Positions 43,853 through 53,945 of a DNA stretch of 64,000 nucleotides are shown here, in pieces. This DNA is from Gammaproteobacteria bacterium. Lineage in GTDB: Bacteria > Pseudomonadota > Gammaproteobacteria > Burkholderiales > Nitrosomonadaceae. The stretch lies in NCBI GenBank assembly GCA_015709635.1, contig CP054180.1:496001-560000 (forward strand), read 5' to 3'. The position numbers were made by a program, and so were the translations under genes. The notes below the pieces were generated by a model that was given only the letters and a program-made list of their open reading frames with translations, was not told the DNA's origin and searched no databases. Position 1 is the stretch's first letter; each line of letters begins with the position of its first letter.

Positions 43853-45502
43853 ATGCGCTTAGGAAAATTGATGAATCGTTTTGGCAGAATTCACAGCCTG
43901 TTGTTAGCTTTGTTGATGGCTTTACCGGCTCCGGTTGTTGCCGAGGAATGGATTTATACCGTCCGGCCCGGCGATAATTTATGGAATCTGACCGAACGCC
44001 ATCTCAACAGCATGGACTATGTGCCGCAATTGCAGCAGCTTAACAAGGTGCAGAATCCCTATGTGATACCGCCCGGAACCCAGTTGCGCATCCCGGTGGT
44101 GTGGAGCAAAGTGCAAAATACCTCGGCGCGGGTGATCAGTGTGTACGGTGCTGCTGCGTTGCTGCGCAAAGATCAGGAGCGCATGCCGGTCGAGCAGGGG
44201 ATGCAATTGCTGATCGATGATGAAATACACAGCGGTAACGATGCTTTCGTGACAGTCGAGTTTGCCGATAACTCGCACCTGCGGGTGCAGGAAAATACCC
44301 GGCTGCGTTTCGACAATATGCGCATCTTCGGCGATTACGGTTTGACCGATACGCTGATTGATTTGCAGCAGGGGCGTACGGAAAACACGGTGCCGGAAAA
44401 ATCTGGAAAAGCCACGCGCTTCCGGATCAAAACGCCGTCCGCGATCAGTTCGGTGCGCGGTACGGATTTCCGCGTCGGGATACCCGAAACGCAAGCGGGT
44501 ACCAGCAGCGAGGTACTCAGCGGTCACGTGGAGGTTGCCGGCGAGAAAAGAAATGTCAAAGTGGCGGCGGGTTTTGGCACGATGACGGCGCAGGGCATGC
44601 CGCCGGTATCGCCGGTCAAACTGTTGCCGCCGCCGGATCTGTCTGGAACGGCGCATTATTACCAAAGTTTGCCGCTGGTGATTAAATTCAGTCCGCTAAA
44701 GGGCGCGCACGCGTACCGCGCGCAAATCGCCGCAGACCGGGACTTCAAAAATTTGCGATCGGAATTTACCACAGCCAGTTTGCCTTTCCGCGACGGCGAG
44801 ATTCCCGATGGAGACTACTGGCTGAGAGTCCGCGGTATTGACCGCTTGTCGATCGAAGGCAAGGATGCAGTCATTCCTTTTTCGCTCAATGCCTATCCGG
44901 AAGCGCCTTTTATTCTCGCGCCGCTGCCCGGCGGCATGGCGGAGCCGGAGAAGCAGCAGTTCAAATGGGCGGCGCAAGCGGATGTATCCCATTACGCGAT
45001 CATGATCAGCAAAGATGCCGATTTTTCAACCGCTCTTTACTTCAACCCCGAAGTCAAGGAAAACAGCGTGACGTTATCCGAATCGCTCACTCCCGGTCAT
45101 TATTTCTGGCGCATTTTCTCGGTTTCGGCGCATGAAGGCGCCGGTCCGTTCAGTGACACGATGGCGTTTCGCGTACCCTATCCCGCACCGGCGGTGGGAG
45201 AGGCGCAGCTCGACGATGGCAAAATGACATTCGCCTGGCGCGCCGCCGAGGAAGGTCAGAGTTTCCAGTTCCAGTTTGCGCGTGACCGGGAATTCGCCAA
45301 TATTATTCATGAAGAATCGACCGCCGCTTCGCAGTTGACGATCGCAAAACCGGACAGCGGTACCTATTATCTCCGCATCAAAACCATCGAATCGGACGGT
45401 TTTCAAGGGCCGTGGGGAAAGCCGCAGGCGGTTGACGTTCCCTTTGGTATTTCCTACTGGTTCATGCTGCTGATGTTGCTGCCGTTGCTGGTATTGATAT
45501 GA
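43853..45502 (+). CDS. LysM-FecR domain exported protein
   Basis: A 549-residue periplasmic protein with a signal peptide (HSLLLALLMALPAPVVAEE), a LysM domain (about 33-80, YTVRPGDNLWNLTERHLNSM) and a FecR-type domain (about 120-230, GNDAFVTVEFADNSHLRVQE, then ISSVRGTDFRVGI). The rest looks like fibronectin-III-like modules (HYFWRIFSVSAHEGAGPFSD, RIKTIESDGFQGPWG). The C-terminus is hydrophobic (YWFMLLMLLPLLVLI) and may be membrane-inserted. ATG 43853 is chosen because of AAGGAA upstream and because it starts directly before the signal peptide. Its stop overlaps the CHASE2 gene in ATGA, so the two are translationally coupled and probably work as a sensory pair. Confidence 0.87.
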   Translation: MRLGKLMNRFGRIHSLLLALLMALPAPVVAEEWIYTVRPGDNLWNLTERHLNSMDYVPQLQQLNKVQNPYVIPPGTQLRIPVVWSKVQNTSARVISVYGAAALLRKDQERMPVEQGMQLLIDDEIHSGNDAFVTVEFADNSHLRVQENTRLRFDNMRIFGDYGLTDTLIDLQQGRTENTVPEKSGKATRFRIKTPSAISSVRGTDFRVGIPETQAGTSSEVLSGHVEVAGEKRNVKVAAGFGTMTAQGMPPVSPVKLLPPPDLSGTAHYYQSLPLVIKFSPLKGAHAYRAQIAADRDFKNLRSEFTTASLPFRDGEIPDGDYWLRVRGIDRLSIEGKDAVIPFSLNAYPEAPFILAPLPGGMAEPEKQQFKWAAQADVSHYAIMISKDADFSTALYFNPEVKENSVTLSESLTPGHYFWRIFSVSAHEGAGPFSDTMAFRVPYPAPAVGEAQLDDGKMTFAWRAAEEGQSFQFQFARDREFANIIHEESTAASQLTIAKPDSGTYYLRIKTIESDGFQGPWGKPQAVDVPFGISYWFMLLMLLPLLVLI

Positions 45503-48327
45503 CCCTGGCGGGTAAGCCGTGGCGGCATTATTCGTTTGCCGCGCGCATTGTAATTCTGCTTGCCGCTGTTGCAGGCTTGGCTTATACCGAAGTACTGGAA
45601 CGTTTTGATTACATCTTGTACGACAAAATGGCCGTCCTGCAACAATATCCGCAGGATCCCGATATCGTCATCGTCGCCATCGACGACGAAAGTTTCAAAG
45701 CGCTGGGCCGCTGGCCGTGGTCCAGAGGCGTGCACGCGGAACTCATCAACCGCCTGAGATCGATCGGCAACAAAGCGGTGGCCTTGGACTTACTGCTGTC
45801 CGAGCCGCAGGATAATGATCCCTTGGCCGATCATTTATTGGCTTATGCTATCGCAACGCACGGCGGTGTCATTTTCCCCGTAGCGCCGGCATTGGACGGT
45901 ACGGATACGCTGACGCTGGCGCAGCCGCTGCCGTTGTTCACCCAGCAGGCGGTGCTGGGGCATACCGATGTCGAACTGGATAGCGACGGTGTGGTGCGCC
46001 GTGTTTTTTTGTATGCCGGCATCAATGTGCCGGTATGGCCCGCGTTGGGATTGGCGCTGACCAATCCGCTGGCGGCGCGGGCGGGGTATCAATCGCTCGC
46101 TCTGGAGCAAATGCAGGAACAAACGGGACATTGGGTGCGGGCGCAGGAGGCGCTGATTCCCTATGCCGGTGAATCCGGTAGTTTCCGCAAACTATCGTAT
46201 GCGCGGGTTCTGTTCGACGATGACGCTCTGGCCGGATTAATAGGCAAGACGGTGATTGTCGGCATGACGGCGACCGGTATGGGTGCGCGCTTTGCCACGC
46301 CGCTGTCGCCGCTCAATCATCAGCCCATGTCGGGTGTGGAGTGGCATGCCAATGTGTTTTCGATGCTGACCACCGGCCGTGTTATTTTTCCGGTTCCCGA
46401 AACGATCACAACCGCCATTTCGGTTGTGTGGGTGAGCGCTGTTTTGGCGGTCATCGCCCGGGTGAGGAAGAATCTCACCATTCCGCCCTTGCTGGGGTTA
46501 ATCGCCGCAACTTTGTTTCTTTCCGGTCTGATTCTGGAGTTGTACCGTATCTGGATTCCTCCCGGCGCTGCCTTGCTCGGCACGCTGTCGTTGTATCCAC
46601 TGTGGAACTGGCGGCGCATCAACGATTTCTTGCGCACCTTCTGGCTCAGTAAAACGCACTCCAATGTGGCCTTGGAATCGATCGGGGACGGTGTCATCAT
46701 CACCGATGCTTTGGATCAGGTGATTTACATCAATAAGGGGGCGGAAAACATTCTGCGCACTCAGCTCGAGCACATTAAAGGCAAGCGGTTAGCGGAAATT
46801 CTGGGATTCGATGCGAACGGTGATTCTCCGCCGGATCGAACCGGAGAAGATGGCTTTGCCAATGCGTTGAGTAAGCCTGGCATGGTTGAGTGCGTGCTGA
46901 AAACGCTGCAAGGCAATGAGCGGACCGTGCGTATCACCCGCAATCAGCTGTTCGATGACCGGGAAGCGGTGATGGGATCAGTGATCGCGATGACGGATAT
47001 CACCGATCGCGTGGAGCTGGCGCAGCAGGTGGCGCATCAGCAAAGCTACGATGCCTTGACCAAACTACCGAACCGCTCGCGCTTGCTGGCGCAATTCGAT
47101 GCTCTGATTCAAGAAGTGCAACATAGCGGAAAAATCATTACGGTGTTTTTTGTCACGCTGGATAATTTTAAGAAAATTAACGACGCGATGGGACATCATG
47201 CCGGCGATAAATTACTGCAAATGGTTTCCGGCCGGTTGCACGAATTTGCCGGTGCGGAGGGCATCCTGGCGCGCTGGGGTGGCGATGAGTTCGTCTTGCT
47301 GTCCAGCAGATTGACGCGGGAAGATTCCGCACCCGAAACGGCGCAAAAAATGCTCGATGCCATCCGGCAGCGGTTTGAAATCGACGGTTTGGAAGTGTTC
47401 GTATCCGCCAGTATCGGCGTGAGTTTTTATCCCGAAGACGGGTTATCCAGCGAGACGGTTCTGGAAAGAGCCGGTACCGCCATGTACCGTGTCAAAAAGG
47501 ATGGCGGCAATCACTTCGGTTTTTATTCCGCCGAATCATCGGTGGTTTGGACGCGCGACCAACTTGAGCTGGAAAGGGAATTGCGCGCCGCAATCAAGAA
47601 CGACGAGTTGCAAGTGTTGTTTCAGCCGATCGTCGATGCACGATCGCATCATATCGCGCGCATCGAAGCACTGGTACGCTGGCTGCATCCCAGGCGCGGT
47701 TATCTGTCGCCGGGCGAATTTCTTCCGCTGGCGGAAGATATCGGCCAGATCGAGCAGCTCGGCGAGATCGTATTGAGAACTTCATGCGCCGCAGCGTACA
47801 AACTCATGCAATTGGGATATCCGGTCAACGTGTCGGTGAATGTGAATCCGCGGCAATTATTGAACCGGGATTTTCCGCAGACCATCGTGCAGGTGTTGCG
47901 CGATACGGGATTGCCTGCCAAATCGCTGATACTGGAGATCACCGAAAGCGCCATCGTCAACGACATGGAACGGGTCAGCCGGGTTCTGGAAGAGATCAAG
48001 CGTCTGGAAATTTTAATCGCCTTGGATGATTTCGGCACCGGCTATTCGTCGCTGACGTTGCTGCGTGAGTTGCCGATCGACATCCTGAAGATCGATAAAT
48101 CGTTTGTGCGCACGCTGGATCAGAATCAGCACGACCTGAAAATCGTGCAAGCCATTATCGGCCTCGGGAAAAATCTCGGCCTTGTTGTGATCGCGGAAGG
48201 CGTGGAAACGGAGCAGCAGGTTAAGCTATTGCTGCAGCATGCGTGTTATTTTCATCAGGGTTTTTACTTCAGCCGTCCCATTCCTTACGAGGCATTGTAC
48301 GAATTGATGCGGCACAAGCTGCGCTGA
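45499..48327 (+). CDS. CHASE2-PAS-GGDEF-EAL c-di-GMP protein
   Basis: A 942-residue membrane sensor: one N-terminal membrane helix (about 12-31), an extracytoplasmic CHASE2 domain (about 35-275, QDPDIVIVAIDDESFKALGR and WSRGVHAELINRL), then a cluster of about three helices (about 285-365), a PAS domain (about 388-510), GGDEF (motif intact at 594-598) and EAL (motif intact at 723-725, with DDFGTGYSSLTLL). It should convert an envelope signal into c-di-GMP synthesis or breakdown. Its ATG overlaps the stop of the LysM-FecR gene, which suggests that protein supplies the signal. Its stop lies three bases from the converging ppk1. Confidence 0.94.
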   Translation: MTLAGKPWRHYSFAARIVILLAAVAGLAYTEVLERFDYILYDKMAVLQQYPQDPDIVIVAIDDESFKALGRWPWSRGVHAELINRLRSIGNKAVALDLLLSEPQDNDPLADHLLAYAIATHGGVIFPVAPALDGTDTLTLAQPLPLFTQQAVLGHTDVELDSDGVVRRVFLYAGINVPVWPALGLALTNPLAARAGYQSLALEQMQEQTGHWVRAQEALIPYAGESGSFRKLSYARVLFDDDALAGLIGKTVIVGMTATGMGARFATPLSPLNHQPMSGVEWHANVFSMLTTGRVIFPVPETITTAISVVWVSAVLAVIARVRKNLTIPPLLGLIAATLFLSGLILELYRIWIPPGAALLGTLSLYPLWNWRRINDFLRTFWLSKTHSNVALESIGDGVIITDALDQVIYINKGAENILRTQLEHIKGKRLAEILGFDANGDSPPDRTGEDGFANALSKPGMVECVLKTLQGNERTVRITRNQLFDDREAVMGSVIAMTDITDRVELAQQVAHQQSYDALTKLPNRSRLLAQFDALIQEVQHSGKIITVFFVTLDNFKKINDAMGHHAGDKLLQMVSGRLHEFAGAEGILARWGGDEFVLLSSRLTREDSAPETAQKMLDAIRQRFEIDGLEVFVSASIGVSFYPEDGLSSETVLERAGTAMYRVKKDGGNHFGFYSAESSVVWTRDQLELERELRAAIKNDELQVLFQPIVDARSHHIARIEALVRWLHPRRGYLSPGEFLPLAEDIGQIEQLGEIVLRTSCAAAYKLMQLGYPVNVSVNVNPRQLLNRDFPQTIVQVLRDTGLPAKSLILEITESAIVNDMERVSRVLEEIKRLEILIALDDFGTGYSSLTLLRELPIDILKIDKSFVRTLDQNQHDLKIVQAIIGLGKNLGLVVIAEGVETEQQVKLLLQHACYFHQGFYFSRPIPYEALYELMRHKLR

Positions 48328-48329
48328 GT

Positions 48330-50417
48330 TTAAGCCGGACCGCAATAATGTTCCAGCAGCAGTTGCTGCGCCGAACGTGCTTTGGCGGATCCGGGCTTTA
48401 AGCGCTTGTACGAACCATCACTATGCAATACCCATGCTTGCGTGTTGTCGGACAAGTAACTCAGCAACCCCAGATCGATGACATTGTCGCTGGTGCGTTT
48501 CTCTTCGATCGGAAAACACACTTCGACGCGGTAATGCAAATTGCGCGTCATCCAGTCGGCGCTGGAACAAAAAACCAATTCTTCACCTTCTCCGCCGCCA
48601 TTGTGAAAATAATACACGCGGGTATGTTCGAGAAAGCGGCCGACGATGGAGCGCACCGTGATATTGTCGGAAACGCCCTTGATACCGGGGCGCAGGCAGC
48701 AGATACCGCGGATGATCAGATCGATTTTGACACCCGCTTGCGATGCCTTGTACAGCGCCGCAATGATTTCCGGATCGACCAAGGCATTCATTTTGGCGAT
48801 GATCCAGGCTTTTTTCCCCGCCGCCGCAGCGCTGATTTCCTTGTCGATATAGTTCAGGATGCCTTTATGCAGCGTGAAAGGCGACTGCAACAGTTTTTTC
48901 AGCTTGCCCGCACGGCCTAAGCCGGTCAGTTGGTGAAACAATTTGTTGACATCTTCGCCGATCGCCTTGTCGCAGGTCAGCAGACCGTAGTCGGTGTACA
49001 GTCGTGCGGTGCGCGCGTGATAATTCCCGGTGCCCAAATGCACATAGCGGCGCAAGGCGCGGCCTTCTCTCCGCACCACCAGAATCATTTTGGCGTGCGT
49101 CTTGTAATTGACCACGCCGTACACTACATGCGCGCCGGCTTGCTGCAATTCGCTGGCCAGTTCGATATTGGCTTCTTCATCGAAGCGTGCGCGCAGTTCG
49201 ATTACGACCGTGACTTCCTTACCGGCGCGCGCCGCCACCTTGAGCGCTTCGACCACGGCCGAATCGGTTCCGGTGCGGTAAAGCGTCTGTTTGATCGACA
49301 GCACGTTGGGATCGGCGGCTGCCTGGCGCAGAAGATCGATGACCGGAGCGAACGATTGAAACGGGTGATGCAGCAGGATGTCGCCGTTATGCAGCGCGTC
49401 AAAAATATTGCTGTTTTTCAGCAAACGTTTCGGAATGTCGGGGGTAAAACCGATGAATTTCAGTTCCGGCCGGTCGACCAAGTCGCAAATCGCCAGCAGA
49501 CGTCCGAGATTGACGGGCCCGGCCACTTGGTACAGATCGTTCTGCTGCAGTTCGAATTTTTGCAACAGAAAACGGCTCAGTTCGTCCGGGCAATTATCCG
49601 CGACTTCCAAACGCACCGCGTCGCTGAATCGGCGCGACGGCAATTCGCCTTCGAGCGCGCGCAGCAAATCGTCGATGGCTTCGTCGTCGATCAGCAAATC
49701 GCTGTCGCGCGTCACTTTGAATTGATAGCAACCGGTCACATTCATACCCGGGAACAAATCGCCGACATGCGCATGAATGATCGAAGAGAGCATGACAAAA
49801 TCGTGATTGCCTTCGCTGTATTTCGCCGGAATCTGAATGACGCGCGGCAATGAGCGCGGCGCTTGCACGATGGCCAGCCCGGAATCGCGCCCGAAGGCAT
49901 CCTTGCCTTCCAGCGAAATGATGAAATACAGGTTCTTGTTGAGCACCCGAGGAAAGGGGTGCGCCGGGTCGAGACCGATCGGACTCAGCACCGGCAATAC
50001 TTCGTCTTTGAAGTAGCGGTGAATCCAGCGGCTGGGTAGCGGTTTCCAGTGCGAGCGGCGCAGCAGGCGGATTCTGTCTTTGGTCAGCGCGGGTATGATT
50101 AGATCGTTCCAGACGCTGTATTGTTCGTGTACAAACTGGTGCGCGGTCTCGCTGACGCGCGCCAATACTTCCGCCGGTGACAGATTGTCCGGGCCGGTTT
50201 GCGTCGAACGGTATTTGACTTGGTGCTTTAAACCGGCGACGCGAATTTCAAAGAACTCATCCAGATTGTTGCTGGCGATGCACAAGAAACGCAATCGTTC
50301 CAGCAGCGGCAGGCTTTCATCCTTGGCTTGCTCGATGACGCGCCGGTTGAATTCGAGCAGACTCAATTCGCGGTTGATGTACAGCGTCGGGTTTTTAAGA
50401 TCAGGGGTATCCATCAA
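48330..50417 (-). CDS. ppk1: Polyphosphate kinase 1
   Basis: A 695-residue Ppk1 that makes polyphosphate from ATP. The N-terminal region (NRELSLLEFNRRVIEQAKDE) and the phospholipase-D-like catalytic region (RRYVHLGTGNYHARTARLYT with the autophosphorylated His, and VYYFHNGGGEGEELVFCSSA) are complete. Length is normal for the family. A CTGTCAT element that resembles one half of a Pho box sits just before its start, but no second half at the right spacing was found. Confidence 0.96.
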   Translation of the reverse strand: MMDTPDLKNPTLYINRELSLLEFNRRVIEQAKDESLPLLERLRFLCIASNNLDEFFEIRVAGLKHQVKYRSTQTGPDNLSPAEVLARVSETAHQFVHEQYSVWNDLIIPALTKDRIRLLRRSHWKPLPSRWIHRYFKDEVLPVLSPIGLDPAHPFPRVLNKNLYFIISLEGKDAFGRDSGLAIVQAPRSLPRVIQIPAKYSEGNHDFVMLSSIIHAHVGDLFPGMNVTGCYQFKVTRDSDLLIDDEAIDDLLRALEGELPSRRFSDAVRLEVADNCPDELSRFLLQKFELQQNDLYQVAGPVNLGRLLAICDLVDRPELKFIGFTPDIPKRLLKNSNIFDALHNGDILLHHPFQSFAPVIDLLRQAAADPNVLSIKQTLYRTGTDSAVVEALKVAARAGKEVTVVIELRARFDEEANIELASELQQAGAHVVYGVVNYKTHAKMILVVRREGRALRRYVHLGTGNYHARTARLYTDYGLLTCDKAIGEDVNKLFHQLTGLGRAGKLKKLLQSPFTLHKGILNYIDKEISAAAAGKKAWIIAKMNALVDPEIIAALYKASQAGVKIDLIIRGICCLRPGIKGVSDNITVRSIVGRFLEHTRVYYFHNGGGEGEELVFCSSADWMTRNLHYRVEVCFPIEEKRTSDNVIDLGLLSYLSDNTQAWVLHSDGSYKRLKPGSAKARSAQQLLLEHYCGPA

Positions 50418-50530
50418 TGACAGTTATTCAGGTGATTTTTATTTTTTCTTGTCAGTTTATTGCCGTTCCGATGCGCCCGTGCGGAAAATGCACGGGTTTG
50501 CCGAAGTCCGGTTTATACCGCATGAATGTT

Positions 50531-51643
50531 TCATTTTGGTGACAGTTTCAGCAATTTGCCATTGTCTTCATCCGTCAATAGATACAACGCGCCATCCGGG
50601 CCTTGTTCCACGTCGCGGAATCGCAGCGTGTTGGTCAGCAGCCGTTCTTCGCTGAGAATCTTGTTATCACCGACGGTCAGGCGGACCAACTGCCGGCCGG
50701 CCAAAGCACCGACAAACAGGCTGCCGCGCCATGCCGGAAACAATTTGCCGGTATAAAACACCATGCCGGACGGTGCAATCGACGGCACCCAATAGTGAAT
50801 CGGTTCTTCAAAGCCTTGTCCGGCATGCTCGTGTTTTATCGGCGTGCCATCGTAGTGCGTACCGTAGTTGGCCTTGGGCCAGCCGTAATTTTTACCGGCT
50901 TGCGGAATATTGATTTCATCGCCGCCTTTCGGGCCATGCTCGTGAATCCACAGTGCGCCGGTTTGCGGATGGATCGCCGCACCCTGCGTACTGCGATGGC
51001 CGTACGACCAGATTTCCGGTTTGGCTTGCGGATTATTAATGAACGGGTTGTCGCCGGGCACCGAGCCATCGGGCTTGATGCGGATGAGCTTGCCGAGGTG
51101 ATTACTCAGATTCTGCGCCTCTTCCATGTAATTGCCGCGATCGCCCAAGGTGATGAACAGATTGCCGTCGGGCGCAAATGCCAAGCGGGAACCGAAATGC
51201 ACCGAACCGAGTGTTTTCGGCATCTGGCGAAAAATCACCTGCAGATTTTCCAGGCTGCCGTCCTTCAATTCGGCCCGGGCGACCGCTGTTCCCGCCCGTG
51301 ATCCTTCCGGTTCAGCGTACGACAGATAAATCAGCCGGTTCTTGGCAAAGTCAGGATCCAGCGCGACATCCAGCAAACCGCCTTGTTGCTGGAAAAAAAC
51401 AGCCGGAACACCCTTCACCGGCTCCGATACCTTGCCGTCCGGCGTGATGATGCGCAACCGGCCAACCTTCTCCGTGACCAGCACATTGCCGTCCGGCATG
51501 AACGCCATGCCCCAGGGGAACTGCAATCCTTCGGCGACCAGACGCACATCGAATTCGGTTTGGAGGCGCTGCGCTTGCGCGCTGAGCGAAACAGTAAGAC
51601 AGAGAGCGATTGCGAGCAGGATTTTTTTAAGCAGTAGTTTCAT
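50531..51643 (-). CDS. PQQ-dependent soluble aldose sugar dehydrogenase
   Basis: A 370-residue periplasmic enzyme with a signal peptide (LLKKILLAIALCLTVSLSAQ, cleaved after AQA) and the six-bladed propeller motifs of soluble aldose/glucose dehydrogenase: GLQFPWGMAFMPDGNVLVTE, GSRLAFAPDGNLFITLGDRG, YGHRSTQGAAIHPQTGALWI and WIHEHGPKGGDEIN. It should oxidise sugars with PQQ. No PQQ synthesis gene is in the window. It is on the same strand as, and 78 bases downstream of, the TonB receptor. Confidence 0.93.
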   Translation of the reverse strand: MKLLLKKILLAIALCLTVSLSAQAQRLQTEFDVRLVAEGLQFPWGMAFMPDGNVLVTEKVGRLRIITPDGKVSEPVKGVPAVFFQQQGGLLDVALDPDFAKNRLIYLSYAEPEGSRAGTAVARAELKDGSLENLQVIFRQMPKTLGSVHFGSRLAFAPDGNLFITLGDRGNYMEEAQNLSNHLGKLIRIKPDGSVPGDNPFINNPQAKPEIWSYGHRSTQGAAIHPQTGALWIHEHGPKGGDEINIPQAGKNYGWPKANYGTHYDGTPIKHEHAGQGFEEPIHYWVPSIAPSGMVFYTGKLFPAWRGSLFVGALAGRQLVRLTVGDNKILSEERLLTNTLRFRDVEQGPDGALYLLTDEDNGKLLKLSPK

Positions 51644-51721
51644 AGTGTGGATGTGTCATGATGCATGAGTTAATGCGCTCCACTGTACCATTCCTGCCGG
51701 AGGGGCTCAATACAGGCCTGG

Positions 51722-53830
51722 TCAAAACACCACGATGCGAACCCGCAACCCGCCGAACACATTGAGCGGTGGACCGGGTTCGTAATAACGCCCCAGTGCC
51801 GCATTGATGCGCGTGTTGGCGTTATAGTGCGCATCGAATAGGTTGTTGACGCCGAAAAACACCGAGCCGTCGATGCCGTTGTATTTCTTTTCCCAGCCGA
51901 GCAGCAGTTGGCCGAGGTTGTACGCGTGGTTGACCGCGGTATTGGTGTCGTTGACAAAAAACTCGCCGACGCGCTGCACGTGAATCTGGCCGAAAAAGCC
52001 GAACGGATGCGCGTAACGCAGCAAACCTTCCCAGCGGTGCCGGGGAATACCGGGGAATGTGTTGCCTTTCAAATTGGCATCGTTGACCACGTACTTCTCG
52101 AATGCAAAATCCGAGAACGTGTAGCTGACTTCGCCGCGCAGACCTTTCCATTCCGGCGTTGCCAAGCGTGTTTCGACACCGATGCGGCGCGACTGCCCGG
52201 CGTTGCGGAAAAACGCCCGGCCGGGCGACGAGGCCAGCTCGAACGGCGTGATCTCGTTCCAGGTGCGGATAAAAAATACCGCAGTGTCGAATTGAAATCC
52301 GGCAGCATTGCCGCGCCAGCCGAGTTCGTTGCTGAGCGACGTTTGCGCGTTCAAGTTGGGATTGAAACCACCCTTGCCGGCGGGGTTGTTGATCAGCTCG
52401 GTAGTGGTCGGAGCTTCGAAAACGGACGCGACATGCGCGTAAATCTGCTGCTGGCCGGTGAGGTGATACACCAATCCGGCGGTACCGCTGGCTTGCGACA
52501 CCGTGCGCGCACCCGATTGATTGCCGTCGCTTTTGAATTGATCCTTGACTTCATAACGCAACCAATCCCAGCGCCCGCCGAACACCAGATCGAGCTTGTC
52601 CGCCACGCGCCACTCGTTGCGGAAAAACGGCCCGGTGCTTTGCACGCGTTCGATCTGACTCAAATTCAACGTGCCGCGCCCGCCGAAATTGTTGTCGAAA
52701 CGCTGCCGATCGTCGTTTTGGATGCCGTAATCGACACCGACCAGAAAGCGATTGGGCCGGTTAAACAGCATATGATCGTTGACGAATTGCATCATCAATC
52801 CACCCACCCAGCGGTCGAATTGCACCTGTCCACCGTCGAAAAACTGCTGCCGGTTTTGAAAATCGCGGTGCAGCAAATAGGTTGTCGCCGTCAATTCCTT
52901 GCCGGCGGAGAAGCGGTTGCGGAAACGCACACCCAATTCCTCCTGACGGATTTCCTCACCGGCATTGAACTGCACGTTGCGCGCCGCAGCTTGCCGCGGA
53001 TTGTCGCGCACTTCCACGCTGGTCAGCGCGCCGGGATCTTTCGACAACGGCGAATAAAACTCACGCACCACCAGCATCAAATCGGAATCCTCGCTGGTCT
53101 TGAAATTCAGCTTGGTTTGAAACAGCGTGTTCTGCATCGCGCTCTGATCGCGCCAGCCATCCTGCTGCAAGTGTGAACCGAAGATGCTGTAACCAAAATT
53201 CCCTTGCCGCCCGCCCATGAATAATTCCGATTTCAGGTAGCCGTATTGCCCGAACACTTGGCGCGGCATTACGACGAATTTTTCCGGCGGCGCCTCGCGC
53301 GTGGTGATGTCGATCATGCCGCCGGAGGCATTGCCGTACAGCGACGCCGAAGGCCCGCGCAGAATATCCATGCGTTCGATCAGCGACGGATCGATCGAAT
53401 CGAGTTGCGTCTGCCCGTCCGGCAACGTTTGCGGAATACCGTCGACGCGCATCTGGATGCCGCGCACGCCAAACGGCGACCGTGCGCCGAAACCGCGGAT
53501 TGCGATGCGCAAATCCTGCGTGAAATTGAACTGATTCTGAAAAAACACCCCTGGCGTGCCGCGCGCAAATTCATCCAAGGTCGCACCGGGTTGAAAATTC
53601 TGCTGCGGGTAACGCGTGATCTGCGTAATGCTATTCGGAATATCCGCCGGTGAACGCTCGCTGCGCGTGGCGGTGATGTTGATCGGATTGAGAATCACGG
53701 ATTGTGTGGTTGCGGGGTTTTGCGCCCAGGCCTGTATTGCGCCTGTAATGTAACCGACCAGAACGATGAGACAACAAATTAACTCGCGTATGCGGAAACT
53801 ACGGGAATGTATGGCAGGAATAAACAACAT
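51722..53830 (-). CDS. TonB-dependent outer-membrane receptor
   Basis: A 702-residue receptor. It has a signal peptide ending in GAIQAWAQ, a plug domain (ARGTPGVFFQNQFNF, DLRIAIRGFGARSPFGVRGI, LRGPSASLYGNASGGMIDIT) and a beta-barrel with the typical end (VFFGVNNLFDAHYN, closing FGGLRVRIVVF, aromatic last residue). The substrate may be iron siderophore or another metal complex; the FecA-like plug suggests iron but does not prove it. It is divergent from the ParD-like gene, and the 115-base gap holds a palindrome nearer the toxin-antitoxin side. Confidence 0.93.
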   Translation of the reverse strand: MLFIPAIHSRSFRIRELICCLIVLVGYITGAIQAWAQNPATTQSVILNPINITATRSERSPADIPNSITQITRYPQQNFQPGATLDEFARGTPGVFFQNQFNFTQDLRIAIRGFGARSPFGVRGIQMRVDGIPQTLPDGQTQLDSIDPSLIERMDILRGPSASLYGNASGGMIDITTREAPPEKFVVMPRQVFGQYGYLKSELFMGGRQGNFGYSIFGSHLQQDGWRDQSAMQNTLFQTKLNFKTSEDSDLMLVVREFYSPLSKDPGALTSVEVRDNPRQAAARNVQFNAGEEIRQEELGVRFRNRFSAGKELTATTYLLHRDFQNRQQFFDGGQVQFDRWVGGLMMQFVNDHMLFNRPNRFLVGVDYGIQNDDRQRFDNNFGGRGTLNLSQIERVQSTGPFFRNEWRVADKLDLVFGGRWDWLRYEVKDQFKSDGNQSGARTVSQASGTAGLVYHLTGQQQIYAHVASVFEAPTTTELINNPAGKGGFNPNLNAQTSLSNELGWRGNAAGFQFDTAVFFIRTWNEITPFELASSPGRAFFRNAGQSRRIGVETRLATPEWKGLRGEVSYTFSDFAFEKYVVNDANLKGNTFPGIPRHRWEGLLRYAHPFGFFGQIHVQRVGEFFVNDTNTAVNHAYNLGQLLLGWEKKYNGIDGSVFFGVNNLFDAHYNANTRINAALGRYYEPGPPLNVFGGLRVRIVVF

Positions 53831-53898
53831 GTGTGCAAGTTTAACATTGCAGGGATCGGTGTTAAATTTTGCCGGTTACTTACGTTAATATAGAAAAC

Positions 53899-53915
53899 TG
53901 TAGCAATCTGCTACA
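53899..53915 (+). promoter_or_regulatory. Perfect palindrome, likely operator of the ParD-like/zeta pair
   Basis: TGTAGCA-ATC-TGCTACA is a perfect 7-base inverted repeat 31 bases ahead of the antitoxin start. Ribbon-helix-helix antitoxins bind such repeats to repress their own operon, which makes this a natural operator. A T-rich run follows, so a hairpin terminator was considered, but no plus-strand gene ends here. Confidence 0.5.
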
Positions 53916-53945
53916 ATCTATTTTTAATTTTTAATGGAATCTATC

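Noticed and set aside
48423..49853. Plus-strand open frames opposite ppk1
   Set aside because: They lie inside a complete Ppk1 gene on the minus strand and show no family features.
50407..50450. Possible Pho box at ppk1
   Set aside because: One CTGTCAT and one CTGACA element are present but about 27 bases apart, not the 11-base spacing of a Pho box.
53899..53932. Hairpin followed by T-rich run as a terminator
   Set aside because: No plus-strand gene ends upstream and the stem is short with no G/C-rich core; an operator fits better.
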